From NCBI RefSeq assembly GCF_001667185.1, contig NZ_LZIC01000076.1:62001-126000 (forward strand): a stretch of DNA of 64,000 nucleotides. The letters are read 5' to 3'. The translations under genes and the position numbers were made by a program. A model generated the notes under the pieces. It was not told where the DNA came from. It was given only the letters and a program-made list of their open reading frames with translations, and made no database searches. The DNA is from Mycobacterium sp. 852002-50816_SCH5313054-b. Its GTDB lineage: Bacteria; Actinomycetota; Actinomycetes; Mycobacteriales; Mycobacteriaceae. Shown in pieces: positions 24,723 to 33,061 of this stretch (position 1 is the stretch's first letter; the number at the start of each line of letters is the position of its first letter).

Positions 24723-25121
24723 ATGAAAAACAGCAGTATCGTCGCGCGCCGGCGAGTCGCCGGCGTCAGCGCGGGCCTCCTGCTCGGGGGACTGACCATG
24801 GGCATCATCGGTGCCCCTTCGGCGGCGGCAGCACCCGACTGCAGCCCGGGCGGCGTGAACGCGACCGTTTCCTCGGCGCAGGGCGCGGCGCAGCAGTACC
24901 TGGCCGCTCACCCGGACGCCAACCAGGCGGTCACCGCCGCCTTCGGCCAGTCGCGGCCGGAGGCTGCGTCCAGCCTGCGCGGCTACTTCACCGCCCACCC
25001 GCAGCAGTACTACGACCTGCGCGGCATCCTGGCGCCGATCGGCGACACCGAGCGGCAGTGCAACGTCAAGGCGCTGCCGCCCACCCTGGAGTCGGCCTAC
25101 CAGGAGTTCATGGCCGGCTGA
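24723..25121 (+). CDS. Secreted hemophore-type heme-binding protein
   Basis: This is a 132-residue protein. Residues 1-37 are a Sec signal peptide (RRRVAGVSAGLLLGGLTMG, cut after APSAAAA). The mature part is a small helical domain with two cysteines, in APDCSPG (C40) and RQCNVK, expected to form a disulfide. This layout matches the mycobacterial hemophore family (Rv0203-like), which binds heme outside the cell and delivers it to MmpL transporters; no MmpL gene is in the window. AAGGA lies ten bases before the ATG, and a strong hairpin follows the stop codon. Confidence 0.85.
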   Translation: MKNSSIVARRRVAGVSAGLLLGGLTMGIIGAPSAAAAPDCSPGGVNATVSSAQGAAQQYLAAHPDANQAVTAAFGQSRPEAASSLRGYFTAHPQQYYDLRGILAPIGDTERQCNVKALPPTLESAYQEFMAG

Positions 25122-25140
25122 CCCCGCTGACGATGGGGCA

Positions 25141-25173
25141 AACGACCCGCCACAGCGCCGTGGCGGGTCGTTT
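25141..25173 (+). terminator. Hairpin terminator of the hemophore gene
   Basis: AACGACCCGCCAC (25141-25153), a six-base loop AGCGCC and GTGGCGGGTCGTT (25160-25172) form a perfect 13-bp stem, followed by TTCG. It lies 20 bases after the stop and insulates the topoisomerase gene. Confidence 0.85.
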
Positions 25174-25228
25174 CGCGTTGCGGACCCGCGGGTAATTGTC
25201 CAGTCAACCAACGGGACTGGAGGTCAAG

Positions 25229-26284
25229 GTGCGGCTGCGACGCAGCGATCTCGGCAAGCCGGGGATCGGACGCAAACGCCGGGGCAAGGGCTTCGCCTAC
25301 TACGACCCCGAGGGCAAACGGCTGTCCGACCCGGAAACCCTGGCGCGCATCAAGGATCTCGTCATTCCGCCCGCATGGAAGAAGGTGTGGATCTCGCCGC
25401 ACCCGAATGGCCACATTCAGGCGGTCGGCACCGACGCGGCCGGCCGCCGGCAGTACCTCTACCACGCCGCCTGGCAGCAGGAGCGCGCCGAGGAAAAATT
25501 CGACCGCGTGCTGGAGCTGTCGGTGCAGTTACCGCTGTGGCGGGCGCGCATCTCCAGAGACCTGTCGCGCCGGGGGCTGACCCGCGAGCGGGTGCTCGCG
25601 GTCGCGCTGCGCCTGCTCGACCGCGGTTATTTTCGCGCCGGCGGCGAACAGTACGCCGAGGAGAACGAGTCCTACGGCATGGCCACCCTGCTGTGCAGTC
25701 ACGTGACCGTGCATCGCAACGCGGTCGAATTCGACTACCCGGCCAAGAGCGGGGTGCGGCGCACCGTGGAAATCGAGGACGCCGACATCGTTCGGGCCGT
25801 GCGTGCGCTGATGCGGCGCCCGGAGCGCACCGATCGATTGCTGGTGTGCCGCAAGGACTCCGGTTGGATCGACATCCGTTCCGATGACCTCAACGCCCGA
25901 TTCAAAGAAATGGTGGGCAACGAGTACTCCGTCAAGGACCTGCGGACCTGGCACGGCACCGTGCTCGCCGCCGCGGCGTTCGCCGACGCAGACCCGCCCG
26001 TCTCGCAGCGGGTGATCAAGCGCGTCGAGTCCGCCGTCATGAAGGAGGTCGCCGAGGAGCTCGGCAACACCCCGGCCGTGGCGCGCGGGTCCTATGTGGA
26101 CCCTCGCGTCGTCAGCGGCTATGAGCAGGGACTGACGATCGAAGCGGCCGCGCGCCGCGCCGAACGCGCCCGCCGGCCCGATGCCGCGCAGGAAATCCTG
26201 GAGAAGGCGACCCGCATGCTGATTCGCCGAGTAGCCAAGGGCCACAGCGAATCTGGGAATGGCTCACTGGCCAAGAGCGCGTGA
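25229..26284 (+). CDS. DNA topoisomerase IB
   Basis: This protein of about 351 residues starts at GTG 25229, with GGAGG five bases before it; a TTG at 25196 is possible. It has the bacterial/poxvirus-type topoisomerase IB layout: an N-terminal DNA-clamp part (GIGRKRRGKGFAYYD, IPPAWKKVWISPHPNGHIQA) and a catalytic part with RISRDL, the KSG-type beta-hairpin, LRTWHGT (active-site Arg and His) and SYVDPRVV, whose Tyr is the covalent nucleophile. It relaxes supercoils by transient 3'-phosphotyrosine strand breakage. Type IB enzymes are found in some mycobacteria but not in M. tuberculosis. Confidence 0.92.
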   Translation: MRLRRSDLGKPGIGRKRRGKGFAYYDPEGKRLSDPETLARIKDLVIPPAWKKVWISPHPNGHIQAVGTDAAGRRQYLYHAAWQQERAEEKFDRVLELSVQLPLWRARISRDLSRRGLTRERVLAVALRLLDRGYFRAGGEQYAEENESYGMATLLCSHVTVHRNAVEFDYPAKSGVRRTVEIEDADIVRAVRALMRRPERTDRLLVCRKDSGWIDIRSDDLNARFKEMVGNEYSVKDLRTWHGTVLAAAAFADADPPVSQRVIKRVESAVMKEVAEELGNTPAVARGSYVDPRVVSGYEQGLTIEAAARRAERARRPDAAQEILEKATRMLIRRVAKGHSESGNGSLAKSA

Positions 26285-26548
26285 GTCAGCGGCGCGGACG
26301 CGCAGAGCCCAGCGATCGCCTCGGCGGTGCCGCGGCGGCTGACCAAACCTGACGGCCGCCGCAGGAATAAGGCTGCCGAATTCGGGTATGCGGGAATCGG
26401 TGCGCCGGCGCACGCGCGATAGCGCTGCTCGGAAAGCTGCCCGGAAAGTCGAACCCATGGCGATCCGGGGTCTGGTTCGGTTCGGCGCGGCGAACACGCC
26501 GCTGCGCGGCCGAACGACACCCCATCTTTGTGACTAGGAGGGCACTCA

Positions 26549-28342
26549 ATGTCTAAGCAAGAGGTCTCGGACTACCTGTTGGAGCGGCTGCGGACCTGGG
26601 GCGTCGAGCACGTATTCGGGTACCCCGGCGACGGCATCAACGGCATCCTCGCCGCGTTCGGACGCGCCGACAACAAGCCCATGTTCATCCAGTCGCGGCA
26701 CGAGGAGATGAGCGCGTTCGAGGCGGTGGGGTACGCCAAGTTCACCGATCGGGTCGGGATCTGCATGGCCACGTCGGGCCCCGGCGCGATCCACCTGCTC
26801 AACGGCCTTTACGACGCCAAGCTCGACCACGTTCCCGTGGTGGCAATCGTCGGGCAAACCAACCGCAGCGCGATGGGCGGGTCCTATCAGCAGGAAGTCG
26901 ACCTGATAAGCCTGTATAAGGACGTTGCCAGCGACTACGTTCAAATGGTCACTGTCCCAGAGCAATTGCCCAACGTGCTGGACCGCGCGATCCGGGTGGC
27001 GTTGGCACAGCGGGCACCGACGGCGCTGATCATCCCGTCCGACGTGCAGGAGCTGCCGTACTCACCGCCCACTCACGCATTCAAGATGGTGCCCTCCAGC
27101 CTGGGCATCGAATGGCCGGCGGTTTCTCCCGACGACGGGGCGATCCGGCGCGCGGCCGAGGTGCTCAACGAGGGGAAACGGGTCGCCATGCTCGTCGGCA
27201 ACGGCGCCAGCGGGGCCCGCGACGAACTGATCGAGATCGCCGACCTGCTCGGCGCCGGGGCCGCCAAGGCGCTGCTGGGCAAGGACGTGCTCAGCGACGA
27301 ATTGCCCTGGGTCACCGGATCGATCGGATTGCTGGGCACCCGGCCCAGCTACGAGCTGATGCGCGACTGCGACACCCTGCTGACGGTGGGGTCCAGCTTC
27401 CCCTACACCCAGTTCCTGCCGGAGTTCGGGCAGTGCCGCGCCGTGCAGATCGACGTCGACGGCCGGTTCATCGGGATGCGGTACCCCTACGAGGTCAACC
27501 TGGTGTCCGACGCGAAGGCCGCGCTGCGGGCCCTGATTCCGCATCTGCGGCGCAAGGAGGACCGGGGCTGGCGCGACACCATCGAATCCAACGTGGCGCG
27601 CTGGTGGGAAACCATGGACATGGAGGCGAAGGTCAGCGCCGACCCGATCAACCCCATGCGGTTGTTCTCCGAGCTGTCCCCGCAGCTGCCCGACAACGCC
27701 ATCGTCACGGCGGATTCCGGTTCGTCGGCGAACTGGTATGCGCGAAACCTGCGGTTCCGTGGCAACATGCGCGGCTCGCTGTCGGGCACGCTCGCGACGA
27801 TGGGCCCCGGCGTGCCGTACGGCATCGGCGCGAAGTTCGCCCACCCGAACCGCCCCGTCGTCGTGTTCGCCGGCGACGGCGCCATGCAGATGAACGGGAT
27901 GGCCGAACTCATCACGATCAAGCGGTACTGGCAGGAGTGGGCCGACCCCCGCCTGATCGTGGCGATCCTGCACAACAACGACCTCAACCAGGTCACCTGG
28001 GAGATGCGCGCGATGGCCGGCTCGCCGAAATTCGCGGAGTCGCAGAACCTTCCCGACATCGACTTCGCGGGATTCGCGGCCAGCCTCGGCCTCAATGCGA
28101 TGGCGATCAAGGACCCCGACGAGCTCGGGGATGCCTGGCGCAACGCGCTGTCCGCGGACCGTCCCACGGTGCTGGACGTCTACACCGACCCCGACATGCC
28201 GCCGATTCCGCCGCACGCTACCTGGGATCAGTTCAAGGCGGCCACCACCGCGGTGCTGTCCGGCGACGAGGACCGCGTCGGCTTCGTCAAGGTGGGGCTG
28301 AAAACCAAGGCGCAGGAGTTCTTGCCGCACAAGAAGAGTTGA
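26549..28342 (+). CDS. Thiamine-pyrophosphate enzyme, pyruvate oxidase/dehydrogenase (quinone)-like
   Basis: This 597-residue protein belongs to the acetolactate synthase/pyruvate oxidase superfamily. The N-terminal TPP domain has EHVFGYPGDGINGI and the catalytic Glu in SRHEEMSAFEA. A central FAD-type domain covers about 190-350. The C-terminal TPP domain has VVFAGDGAMQMNGMAEL, then NNDLNQVTWE (metal and TPP motif). AGGAGG precedes the ATG. The reaction is probably oxidative decarboxylation of pyruvate or a related 2-oxoacid to acetate, linked to quinone. It lacks an obvious membrane-binding tail like that of E. coli PoxB. Confidence 0.87.
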   Translation: MSKQEVSDYLLERLRTWGVEHVFGYPGDGINGILAAFGRADNKPMFIQSRHEEMSAFEAVGYAKFTDRVGICMATSGPGAIHLLNGLYDAKLDHVPVVAIVGQTNRSAMGGSYQQEVDLISLYKDVASDYVQMVTVPEQLPNVLDRAIRVALAQRAPTALIIPSDVQELPYSPPTHAFKMVPSSLGIEWPAVSPDDGAIRRAAEVLNEGKRVAMLVGNGASGARDELIEIADLLGAGAAKALLGKDVLSDELPWVTGSIGLLGTRPSYELMRDCDTLLTVGSSFPYTQFLPEFGQCRAVQIDVDGRFIGMRYPYEVNLVSDAKAALRALIPHLRRKEDRGWRDTIESNVARWWETMDMEAKVSADPINPMRLFSELSPQLPDNAIVTADSGSSANWYARNLRFRGNMRGSLSGTLATMGPGVPYGIGAKFAHPNRPVVVFAGDGAMQMNGMAELITIKRYWQEWADPRLIVAILHNNDLNQVTWEMRAMAGSPKFAESQNLPDIDFAGFAASLGLNAMAIKDPDELGDAWRNALSADRPTVLDVYTDPDMPPIPPHATWDQFKAATTAVLSGDEDRVGFVKVGLKTKAQEFLPHKKS

Positions 28343-28367
28343 GCCCCGGCCCAACTCTTGGCTCAAC
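28334..28367. terminator. Overlapping bidirectional hairpins between convergent genes
   Basis: AAGAGTTG (28334-28341) pairs with CAACTCTT (28352-28359), and GTTGAGCC (28338-28345) pairs with GGCTCAAC (28360-28367). Both stems are perfect 8-mers that share the GTTG bases, so they exclude one another. The structure spans the stop codons of both the pyruvate oxidase-like gene and udgX and probably terminates both transcripts. Confidence 0.7.
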
Positions 28368-29028
28368 GCGCGGAAGCGGCCCGGGCGCTGCGCAGGTCGT
28401 CGACGAATGACTTGTAGGCCTCGTCGTGGGAATCGCTGCGATCGCGCAGCACCGACGACGGGTGCACCGTCGCCACGACGACCGGCTCCGGGTCCAGCCG
28501 CACGTCGACCGTGCTAGGGAATCCGATCGCCGCACCGCGCTGGGTGGACACCCGAAACGCCGCTCCGAGAAGCGATTGCGCTGCAGTCGCGCCGAGGCAC
28601 ACGATCACCTGCGGCCGCACCGCCTCGATCTCGGCGATCAGCCACGGCCGGCACGCGACCACCTCGGTGCGGCTGGGTTTCTGGTGGATCCGCCGCTTGC
28701 CGCCCTTGCGGGTGAACTTGAAGTGCTTGACGGCGTTGGTCTGGTACGTCAGCGTCGGGTCGATGCCGGCGTCGTCGAGCGCCCGCGCCAGCAACCGGCC
28801 CGCGGGCCCGACGAACGGCAGGCCGGCGCGGTCCTCCTGGTCCCCCGGCTGCTCACCCACGAGCATGAGCGGCGCCCCGGGATGCCCGTGGCCGAAAACC
28901 GTTTGGGTGGCGTCGGCGTACAGCGGACAGCCGTGGCACCGGCCGGCCGCGTCCCGCAGCGCCTCGAGCCCGCGATCCTCGGGCAGGTATCTTGCGGCAC
29001 TGCCGGGGGGCGTCATGCCCGCGGGCAT
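28363..29028 (-). CDS. udgX: UdgX-type uracil-DNA glycosylase (covalent uracil trap)
   Basis: This 221-residue protein is related to family-4 UDG. Four Cys suited to an iron-sulfur cluster are visible (C31, C34, VACRPW, VIVCLG). The uracil pocket motif is GEQPGD (58-63, with Gln-Pro as in UdgX), followed by LPFVGPAG. The diagnostic insertion loop KRRIH (111-115) carries the His that becomes covalently bound to the uracil site, and a late VATVHPSSV follows. The enzyme recognises uracil in DNA and forms a stable covalent complex instead of releasing an abasic site. It is convergent with the pyruvate oxidase-like gene. Confidence 0.9.
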   Translation of the reverse strand: MPAGMTPPGSAARYLPEDRGLEALRDAAGRCHGCPLYADATQTVFGHGHPGAPLMLVGEQPGDQEDRAGLPFVGPAGRLLARALDDAGIDPTLTYQTNAVKHFKFTRKGGKRRIHQKPSRTEVVACRPWLIAEIEAVRPQVIVCLGATAAQSLLGAAFRVSTQRGAAIGFPSTVDVRLDPEPVVVATVHPSSVLRDRSDSHDEAYKSFVDDLRSARAASAR

Positions 29029-29167
29029 ACCCCTACGGGTCAGGGTGAAAACGCCGGGTCAGCAAGCCATTTGTTCCAACTGGGCGCGCGGGCCGCTGCG
29101 CGCTCTCCAGCGGCTACCCGAGGGGCGCGGCCACCAAACGGGTGGCGCCCCGCGGCGGGAAAAACAC

Positions 29168-29192
29168 GTGTGAGGTGGGCCTATTGGGGTAA
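29168..29192 (+). promoter_or_regulatory. Possible SigF-like promoter of lipoprotein gene
   Basis: GTGT (29168-29171) and GGGTAA (29187-29192) are 15 bases apart, resembling GTTT-N15-17-GGGTA with one mismatch. They lie 38 bases before the ATG of the lipoprotein gene. Confidence 0.3.
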
Positions 29193-29229
29193 TCATCCGG
29201 AAAATGCCTAGGTGAAAGGCAGGACAGCG

Positions 29230-30267
29230 ATGCCGTGGCGGGTGGCGATGGCCGGCGCTCTGGGCGCCGTCACCGTGGCGGCCGGCTGCGCGACGCCCGG
29301 ATCGACGCTGGAGAGCGCGCCGGCGGTGGTGTTGTGGTCGGTCGGCGCGGCGCTGCGCCAGCCCGTGTGGTCCTATCGCACGCACGCCCTGGTCGCCATC
29401 ACCGACGATCACCGGGTGGCCGAGGTCACCCAGGGCGCGCGCCCCGACGACGCGAAGACGCGCCTGTCCGCGCCCATGGCGGTGGGACGCAACCTGCAGA
29501 TCAGCCAGAAGGACGACCGGGTCGTGTTCGTGCCGCAGCCCGAGCGCGGCAGGGTCGCCGCCGTCGATCTCGAAAGCCTGCGCCAGATCGGCGATTTCGA
29601 CGCCGGCCCGGCCCCGGCCTACCTGGCCGAAGACGCCGGGATGCGGATATTGCTCGCCCTCTCGGCGGACGGGACGGCGGTGACGCCGGTGGACCAGTAC
29701 GGCTTCCGCAAGCTGCCGACGGCACCCATTTCCGACGACCCGGCGGACAGCATCGACGGCGCCAACCGCGGGCGAAAGATCGACTACCACGTGTACGGAG
29801 CATCGGGAATCCGCTATTACGAAGGCTTTACGTCGCCACCGCAGCAGCGCGGCACGCTGGGCGTGGACGTCGCCGTCTCGGCGGGCGACGGCGCCGCGGA
29901 CACCCGCAACTACGTCGCCGGACACGACAGCAACACGCTGTATGCCGTCGATTCGCGCCGCGGGGGCAGGGGGATGGAGGTGCTGGCCAGCGCCCAGTTG
30001 CCCTCGCCGATCCGCGAACTCGGCACCGATGACACCCGGATCTACGCGGCCACCGACCGTGAGGTCGTCACGCTCGAGACCGACAGCTTCACCGGCTTTC
30101 CGGACAAGAAGATTCCGGTGATCCGCGTGACCGACTACCGGGCGGCCCTTCCCGGGGGCGCCGTGCGATCCGCCCGCCTCTCGGGCATGGCCATCGGGCC
30201 CCACCGCGTCTATCTCACGCTGGCCGGCGCGCCGGATGTGATCAGCGTCGCCAAGCCGCATCTGTGA
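29230..30267 (+). CDS. Lipoprotein with probable beta-propeller fold
   Basis: This protein of 345 residues from ATG 29230 has an AGGACA ribosome site (a GTG six codons earlier is possible). The signal peptide ends in a lipobox, VTVAAGC, so it is a lipoprotein with Cys about 21 residues in. The mature protein has repeated strand units such as RVAAVDLESLRQIGDFD, NTLYAVDSRRGGRG and RIYAATDREVVTLETDSF, in the style of a YncE/quinoprotein-type beta-propeller. No catalytic residues are recognised. A scaffold or binding role at the cell surface is likely. Confidence 0.75.
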   Translation: MPWRVAMAGALGAVTVAAGCATPGSTLESAPAVVLWSVGAALRQPVWSYRTHALVAITDDHRVAEVTQGARPDDAKTRLSAPMAVGRNLQISQKDDRVVFVPQPERGRVAAVDLESLRQIGDFDAGPAPAYLAEDAGMRILLALSADGTAVTPVDQYGFRKLPTAPISDDPADSIDGANRGRKIDYHVYGASGIRYYEGFTSPPQQRGTLGVDVAVSAGDGAADTRNYVAGHDSNTLYAVDSRRGGRGMEVLASAQLPSPIRELGTDDTRIYAATDREVVTLETDSFTGFPDKKIPVIRVTDYRAALPGGAVRSARLSGMAIGPHRVYLTLAGAPDVISVAKPHL

Positions 30268-30306
30268 AGCCGTCTGTGAGGCAGCTGGGAGGGTTAGGAG
30301 AAACCG

Positions 30307-30666
30307 ATGAGCGCAACGCAAAATCCCGCCCGCGAGGCGATCGACATCGACAACGACGTCGAACTGATCACCCAACAGATCAAGGCGCTCAAGGACCTTG
30401 CCACACAGGACGACGCCGAGGCGATCAGCGAAGGCCAGCGCTACGACTTCAGCATCCGGTGGGGCACGGTGCTGGCCGGGAGGCTGCGCCGGCTGGTGCA
30501 CTACAGCTCGCTGGGCCGGCTCGACGAGGCCGACGAGCGGCGATTTCACGCGTTGCGTGACGAACTGCGCACGCTGTCGCACCTGATCGACCGATTCCGG
30601 CTCGCCCAGCCGAATTTCACCGACCGCCCGCCCGCCAGGGCGAAACGCTTCCGTCCCCGTCGCTGA
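30307..30666 (+). CDS. Hypothetical protein, helical
   Basis: This 119-residue protein is not recognised. It is mostly predicted helix with many charged residues (IDNDVELITQQIKALKDLATQDD, RRFHALRDELRTLSHLIDRFR) and ends in a basic tail RAKRFRPRR. It has no signal peptide or membrane segment. It lies 39 bases after the lipoprotein gene with GGAGAA before the ATG, so cotranscription is likely. Its last 50 bases overlap the convergent zinc-ribbon gene. Confidence 0.65.
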   Translation: MSATQNPAREAIDIDNDVELITQQIKALKDLATQDDAEAISEGQRYDFSIRWGTVLAGRLRRLVHYSSLGRLDEADERRFHALRDELRTLSHLIDRFRLAQPNFTDRPPARAKRFRPRR

Positions 30667-30928
30667 GAAAATCCTTCTCCGACAGGATGATTCCGGTCCG
30701 CGGCTTGGCGCAATCCGGGTTGCGACAGGTCAGCGCGACCATGTAGGCGTTGGAATCCTCGTCGAGGAACAGGAAGCCGAGATACAGGGCGTCACCGACG
30801 TCGAAGTCCGTCGCCCCGCAGCATTCGCAGTACCCGCCCTTGGCCGTGATCTGCGCCGACACCCGTTCGCGGGCCGCCGCATACAGGGCGATCAGCTCCG
30901 GGCGCACCAGGGTGGCGTCGTCAGTCAT
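30617..30928 (-). CDS. Small zinc-ribbon-like protein
   Basis: This protein of 103 residues from ATG 30928 has CECCG and, 37 residues later, CRNPDCAKP, a four-Cys arrangement typical of a zinc ribbon or zinc knuckle. It begins one base after the stop of the cytochrome b/molybdenum-oxidoreductase gene and is thus its operon partner, a candidate maturation or accessory factor. The 3' end overlaps the convergent helical protein gene. The function is not known. Confidence 0.72.
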   Translation of the reverse strand: MTDDATLVRPELIALYAAARERVSAQITAKGGYCECCGATDFDVGDALYLGFLFLDEDSNAYMVALTCRNPDCAKPRTGIILSEKDFLSDGDGSVSPWRAGGR

Positions 30929-30929
30929 G

Positions 30930-32426
30930 TCAGATCTCCACGTCCTTGTCGTAGTGGACGTTGTCCTCTCGCCAGCCGCCCAGCCCGTATCCGATGCCGC
31001 GGTGGTCGTCGACGAACTCGATCTGGTCGATCCATTTGGCCATCTTGAAGCCGACCTGCGTCTCCACCCGCAGCCGCAGCGGCGCACCGTGCTTGATGGG
31101 CAACGGTTTTCCGTTCATCTCGTACGCCAGGATGGTCTGCGGCTTGTAGGCGAGTTCGAGATCCATCACCTCGTAGAACTGTCCCTCCCCCTCCGCGCTG
31201 GGTTCGTCGCGTCCGGTGTCCTGCATCGTCAGGAAGCACACGAAGCGCGCCTGGGGAAGCGGGCGCACCAGGTCGGCCAGAGCCGCCAGCGGGAGCCCCT
31301 TCCATTCACCGATGCTCGACCAGCCCTGGACGCAGTTGTGCAGCACCCGCTGGCTTTGGGCGTCGGCCAGCGCGCGCAGGGCCGCAAGATCCAGCGTCAC
31401 CGGCTCCTCGACGAGCCCACCGACGCGCAGCCGCCAGTCGACGAAGTTGTGCACCGCCATCACCTTGTACTCGGCCGAGCACGGCGGCTTGCCGTTGACG
31501 CGGTGTTCCTCCGACAGCATCCGTTCCGGATAGTCCTGCCGCGAGTCCAGCGGGCGCAACAGGATGAGCCGGGCCCGCGTGATGACGGCGCCGAGAACGC
31601 GGCGGACCTGGACCGGGCGGCGCAGACTCCACACCGTCGCGGCGACGTGAATGGCGACGATCGCGCCGATGATCACGAAAGACAACACGGTTCCCAACGT
31701 GATGTTTCGGACCGAGCCCAGGATCATCGAGGAGTTGAGCTGGCCCCAGCCCCAGAAGAAGACCATCGAGACGTGGATCGCGATGAAGACCAGGAACGCG
31801 ACCAGTCCGAGGAAGTGCAGGCTGCGCGCGGATTGCCGGCCACCCCAGGCCCGCACGAACCAGGGGAAGCGGGCCTCGATCGCCGGGGACTGCGCCGCAC
31901 CGGTGAGGATTTGGAACGGCGCCAGCACGAAGATGACGCCTCCGTAGGTCAGCTTCTGGATGGCATCCAGCGGCTCGTTGGGCAGCACCGGGGGCAGGTT
32001 GAACGTCATGTAGGTGACGATGTCGTTGCCGGCTTCCACGAACGTCGCCCACGAGTGGGGCCAGTACCGGTGCCATTGGCCCGTGGCGAACAGCAGGATG
32101 TAGTACGACAGCCCGACCAGGACCCAGCCGATCACCGAGATGAAGTGCCAGTGCCGCCCCATGCCGAGCTTCTTGTGGCCGGGCAGCGCCACCAGCGGGC
32201 TGTAGTCCTCCTCCTCGTCGAGGGTGTCGTAGAGCTTGTCGGTCGGCATCGTCTTGGTGGTGAAGCGCGCCCACTCGGTGCCGGGCTTGCTGTCCTCACG
32301 CCAGTACAGCTTGGGGTGGGTGGACAGGATCTCGATGCCGCTGCGCAGCAACAACGTCAGAAACAGGACGTTGAGCCAGTGGTCGATGCGCAGCCATGCC
32401 GGGTAGTCGAGCACGATCTCGGTCAT
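30930..32426 (-). CDS. Cytochrome b-type membrane domain fused to sulfite-oxidase-like molybdopterin domain
   Basis: This protein of 498 residues starts at ATG 32426 (MTEIVLDYPAWLRIDHWLN). Residues 1-290 hold four to five membrane helices with paired His in RIDHW, GRHWHFISVIGW and SLHFLGLVAFLVFIAIHVS, like di-heme cytochrome b561/formate-dehydrogenase gamma subunits. Residues 320-498 form a sulfite-oxidase-family Moco domain; the Mo-ligating Cys is in VLHNCVQGWSSIGEW. It carries no separate twin-arginine signal, so the Moco part could face either side. The substrate is unknown; electrons probably pass between the Moco site and the quinone pool. Confidence 0.85.
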   Translation of the reverse strand: MTEIVLDYPAWLRIDHWLNVLFLTLLLRSGIEILSTHPKLYWREDSKPGTEWARFTTKTMPTDKLYDTLDEEEDYSPLVALPGHKKLGMGRHWHFISVIGWVLVGLSYYILLFATGQWHRYWPHSWATFVEAGNDIVTYMTFNLPPVLPNEPLDAIQKLTYGGVIFVLAPFQILTGAAQSPAIEARFPWFVRAWGGRQSARSLHFLGLVAFLVFIAIHVSMVFFWGWGQLNSSMILGSVRNITLGTVLSFVIIGAIVAIHVAATVWSLRRPVQVRRVLGAVITRARLILLRPLDSRQDYPERMLSEEHRVNGKPPCSAEYKVMAVHNFVDWRLRVGGLVEEPVTLDLAALRALADAQSQRVLHNCVQGWSSIGEWKGLPLAALADLVRPLPQARFVCFLTMQDTGRDEPSAEGEGQFYEVMDLELAYKPQTILAYEMNGKPLPIKHGAPLRLRVETQVGFKMAKWIDQIEFVDDHRGIGYGLGGWREDNVHYDKDVEI

Positions 32427-32439
32427 ATGTGCCGCCCGC

Positions 32440-32898
32440 TCAGTCGTCCCAGTGCTGCCGTCGCGGGTAGGCGACATTGATGCCCAGCAGCACCGACACG
32501 TGCAGTCCGATGAAGGCGCCCGCGAAGGCGAGCGCGAAGGTCGCCGGCGCCACGTCCCACCGCCCGGTGACGGCGGTCATGCCGGGCAGGCTGGCGATCC
32601 GCGTGGCAACGTCAACGCCGAGAATGCCGGCCGAGAGCAGGCTGCCGAAATACCAACCCGCTTGTGTCACAGCGGGATTGCGGCCGAAGGCCATGCCGAT
32701 GGCGGCCAGTAGGCACGCCGCGATCACCGCGCCGGCGTACACCACGAAGGCCGCGGGCAGCGCGTCCCGGTTGGCGACCGCGTACATCAGGTAGCCGTGC
32801 ACGGCGGCGACGCCGGCGAGCAGGGCGGCGCCCAAACCCGTTACGACCCTGGGCAAGTCGAAGGCGACGTAGCCGCCGAGGGACAGGATTCGAAACAT
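32440..32898 (-). CDS. Four-helix membrane protein of the Moco operon
   Basis: This protein of about 152 residues from ATG 32898 has four hydrophobic segments: VVTGLGAALLAGVAAVHGYL, AFVVYAGAVIAACLLAAIG, WYFGSLLSAGILGVDVA and FALAFAGAFIGLHVSVLLG. A start 16 codons earlier is possible. It lies 13 bases before the cytochrome b/Moco fusion and is probably its membrane partner. No family is recognised. Confidence 0.75.
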   Translation of the reverse strand: MFRILSLGGYVAFDLPRVVTGLGAALLAGVAAVHGYLMYAVANRDALPAAFVVYAGAVIAACLLAAIGMAFGRNPAVTQAGWYFGSLLSAGILGVDVATRIASLPGMTAVTGRWDVAPATFALAFAGAFIGLHVSVLLGINVAYPRRQHWDD

Positions 32899-33061
32899 CC
32901 GGCTGCGGTGCCAGTTCTCTGGCCACGACCCGACAAGAAAACCCACATCGCGCGCGTACCCGACGCCGAATTCCTCAAACGTCGACTTGTAGGAACTGCC
33001 GTTTTCGTTTCCAACGGACTACATTCGGCGCAGGGTCGCAGGCTAAGGAGGAGGCCGCCGC

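Noticed and set aside
26285..26548. GGGTAT at 26384 as a SigF promoter of the pyruvate oxidase-like gene
   Set aside because: No GTTT-like element at the right distance upstream, and it lies about 160 bases before the ATG.
29122..29151. GC-rich hairpin (GGGGCG...CGCCCC) before the lipoprotein gene
   Set aside because: No T-run and no gene ending here on either strand; could be a leader structure, but nothing links it to a riboswitch class.
30750..32480. 576-codon open frame antisense to the cytochrome b/Moco gene
   Set aside because: Composition is typical of a shadow frame; the minus strand has membrane helices and the Moco Cys motif.
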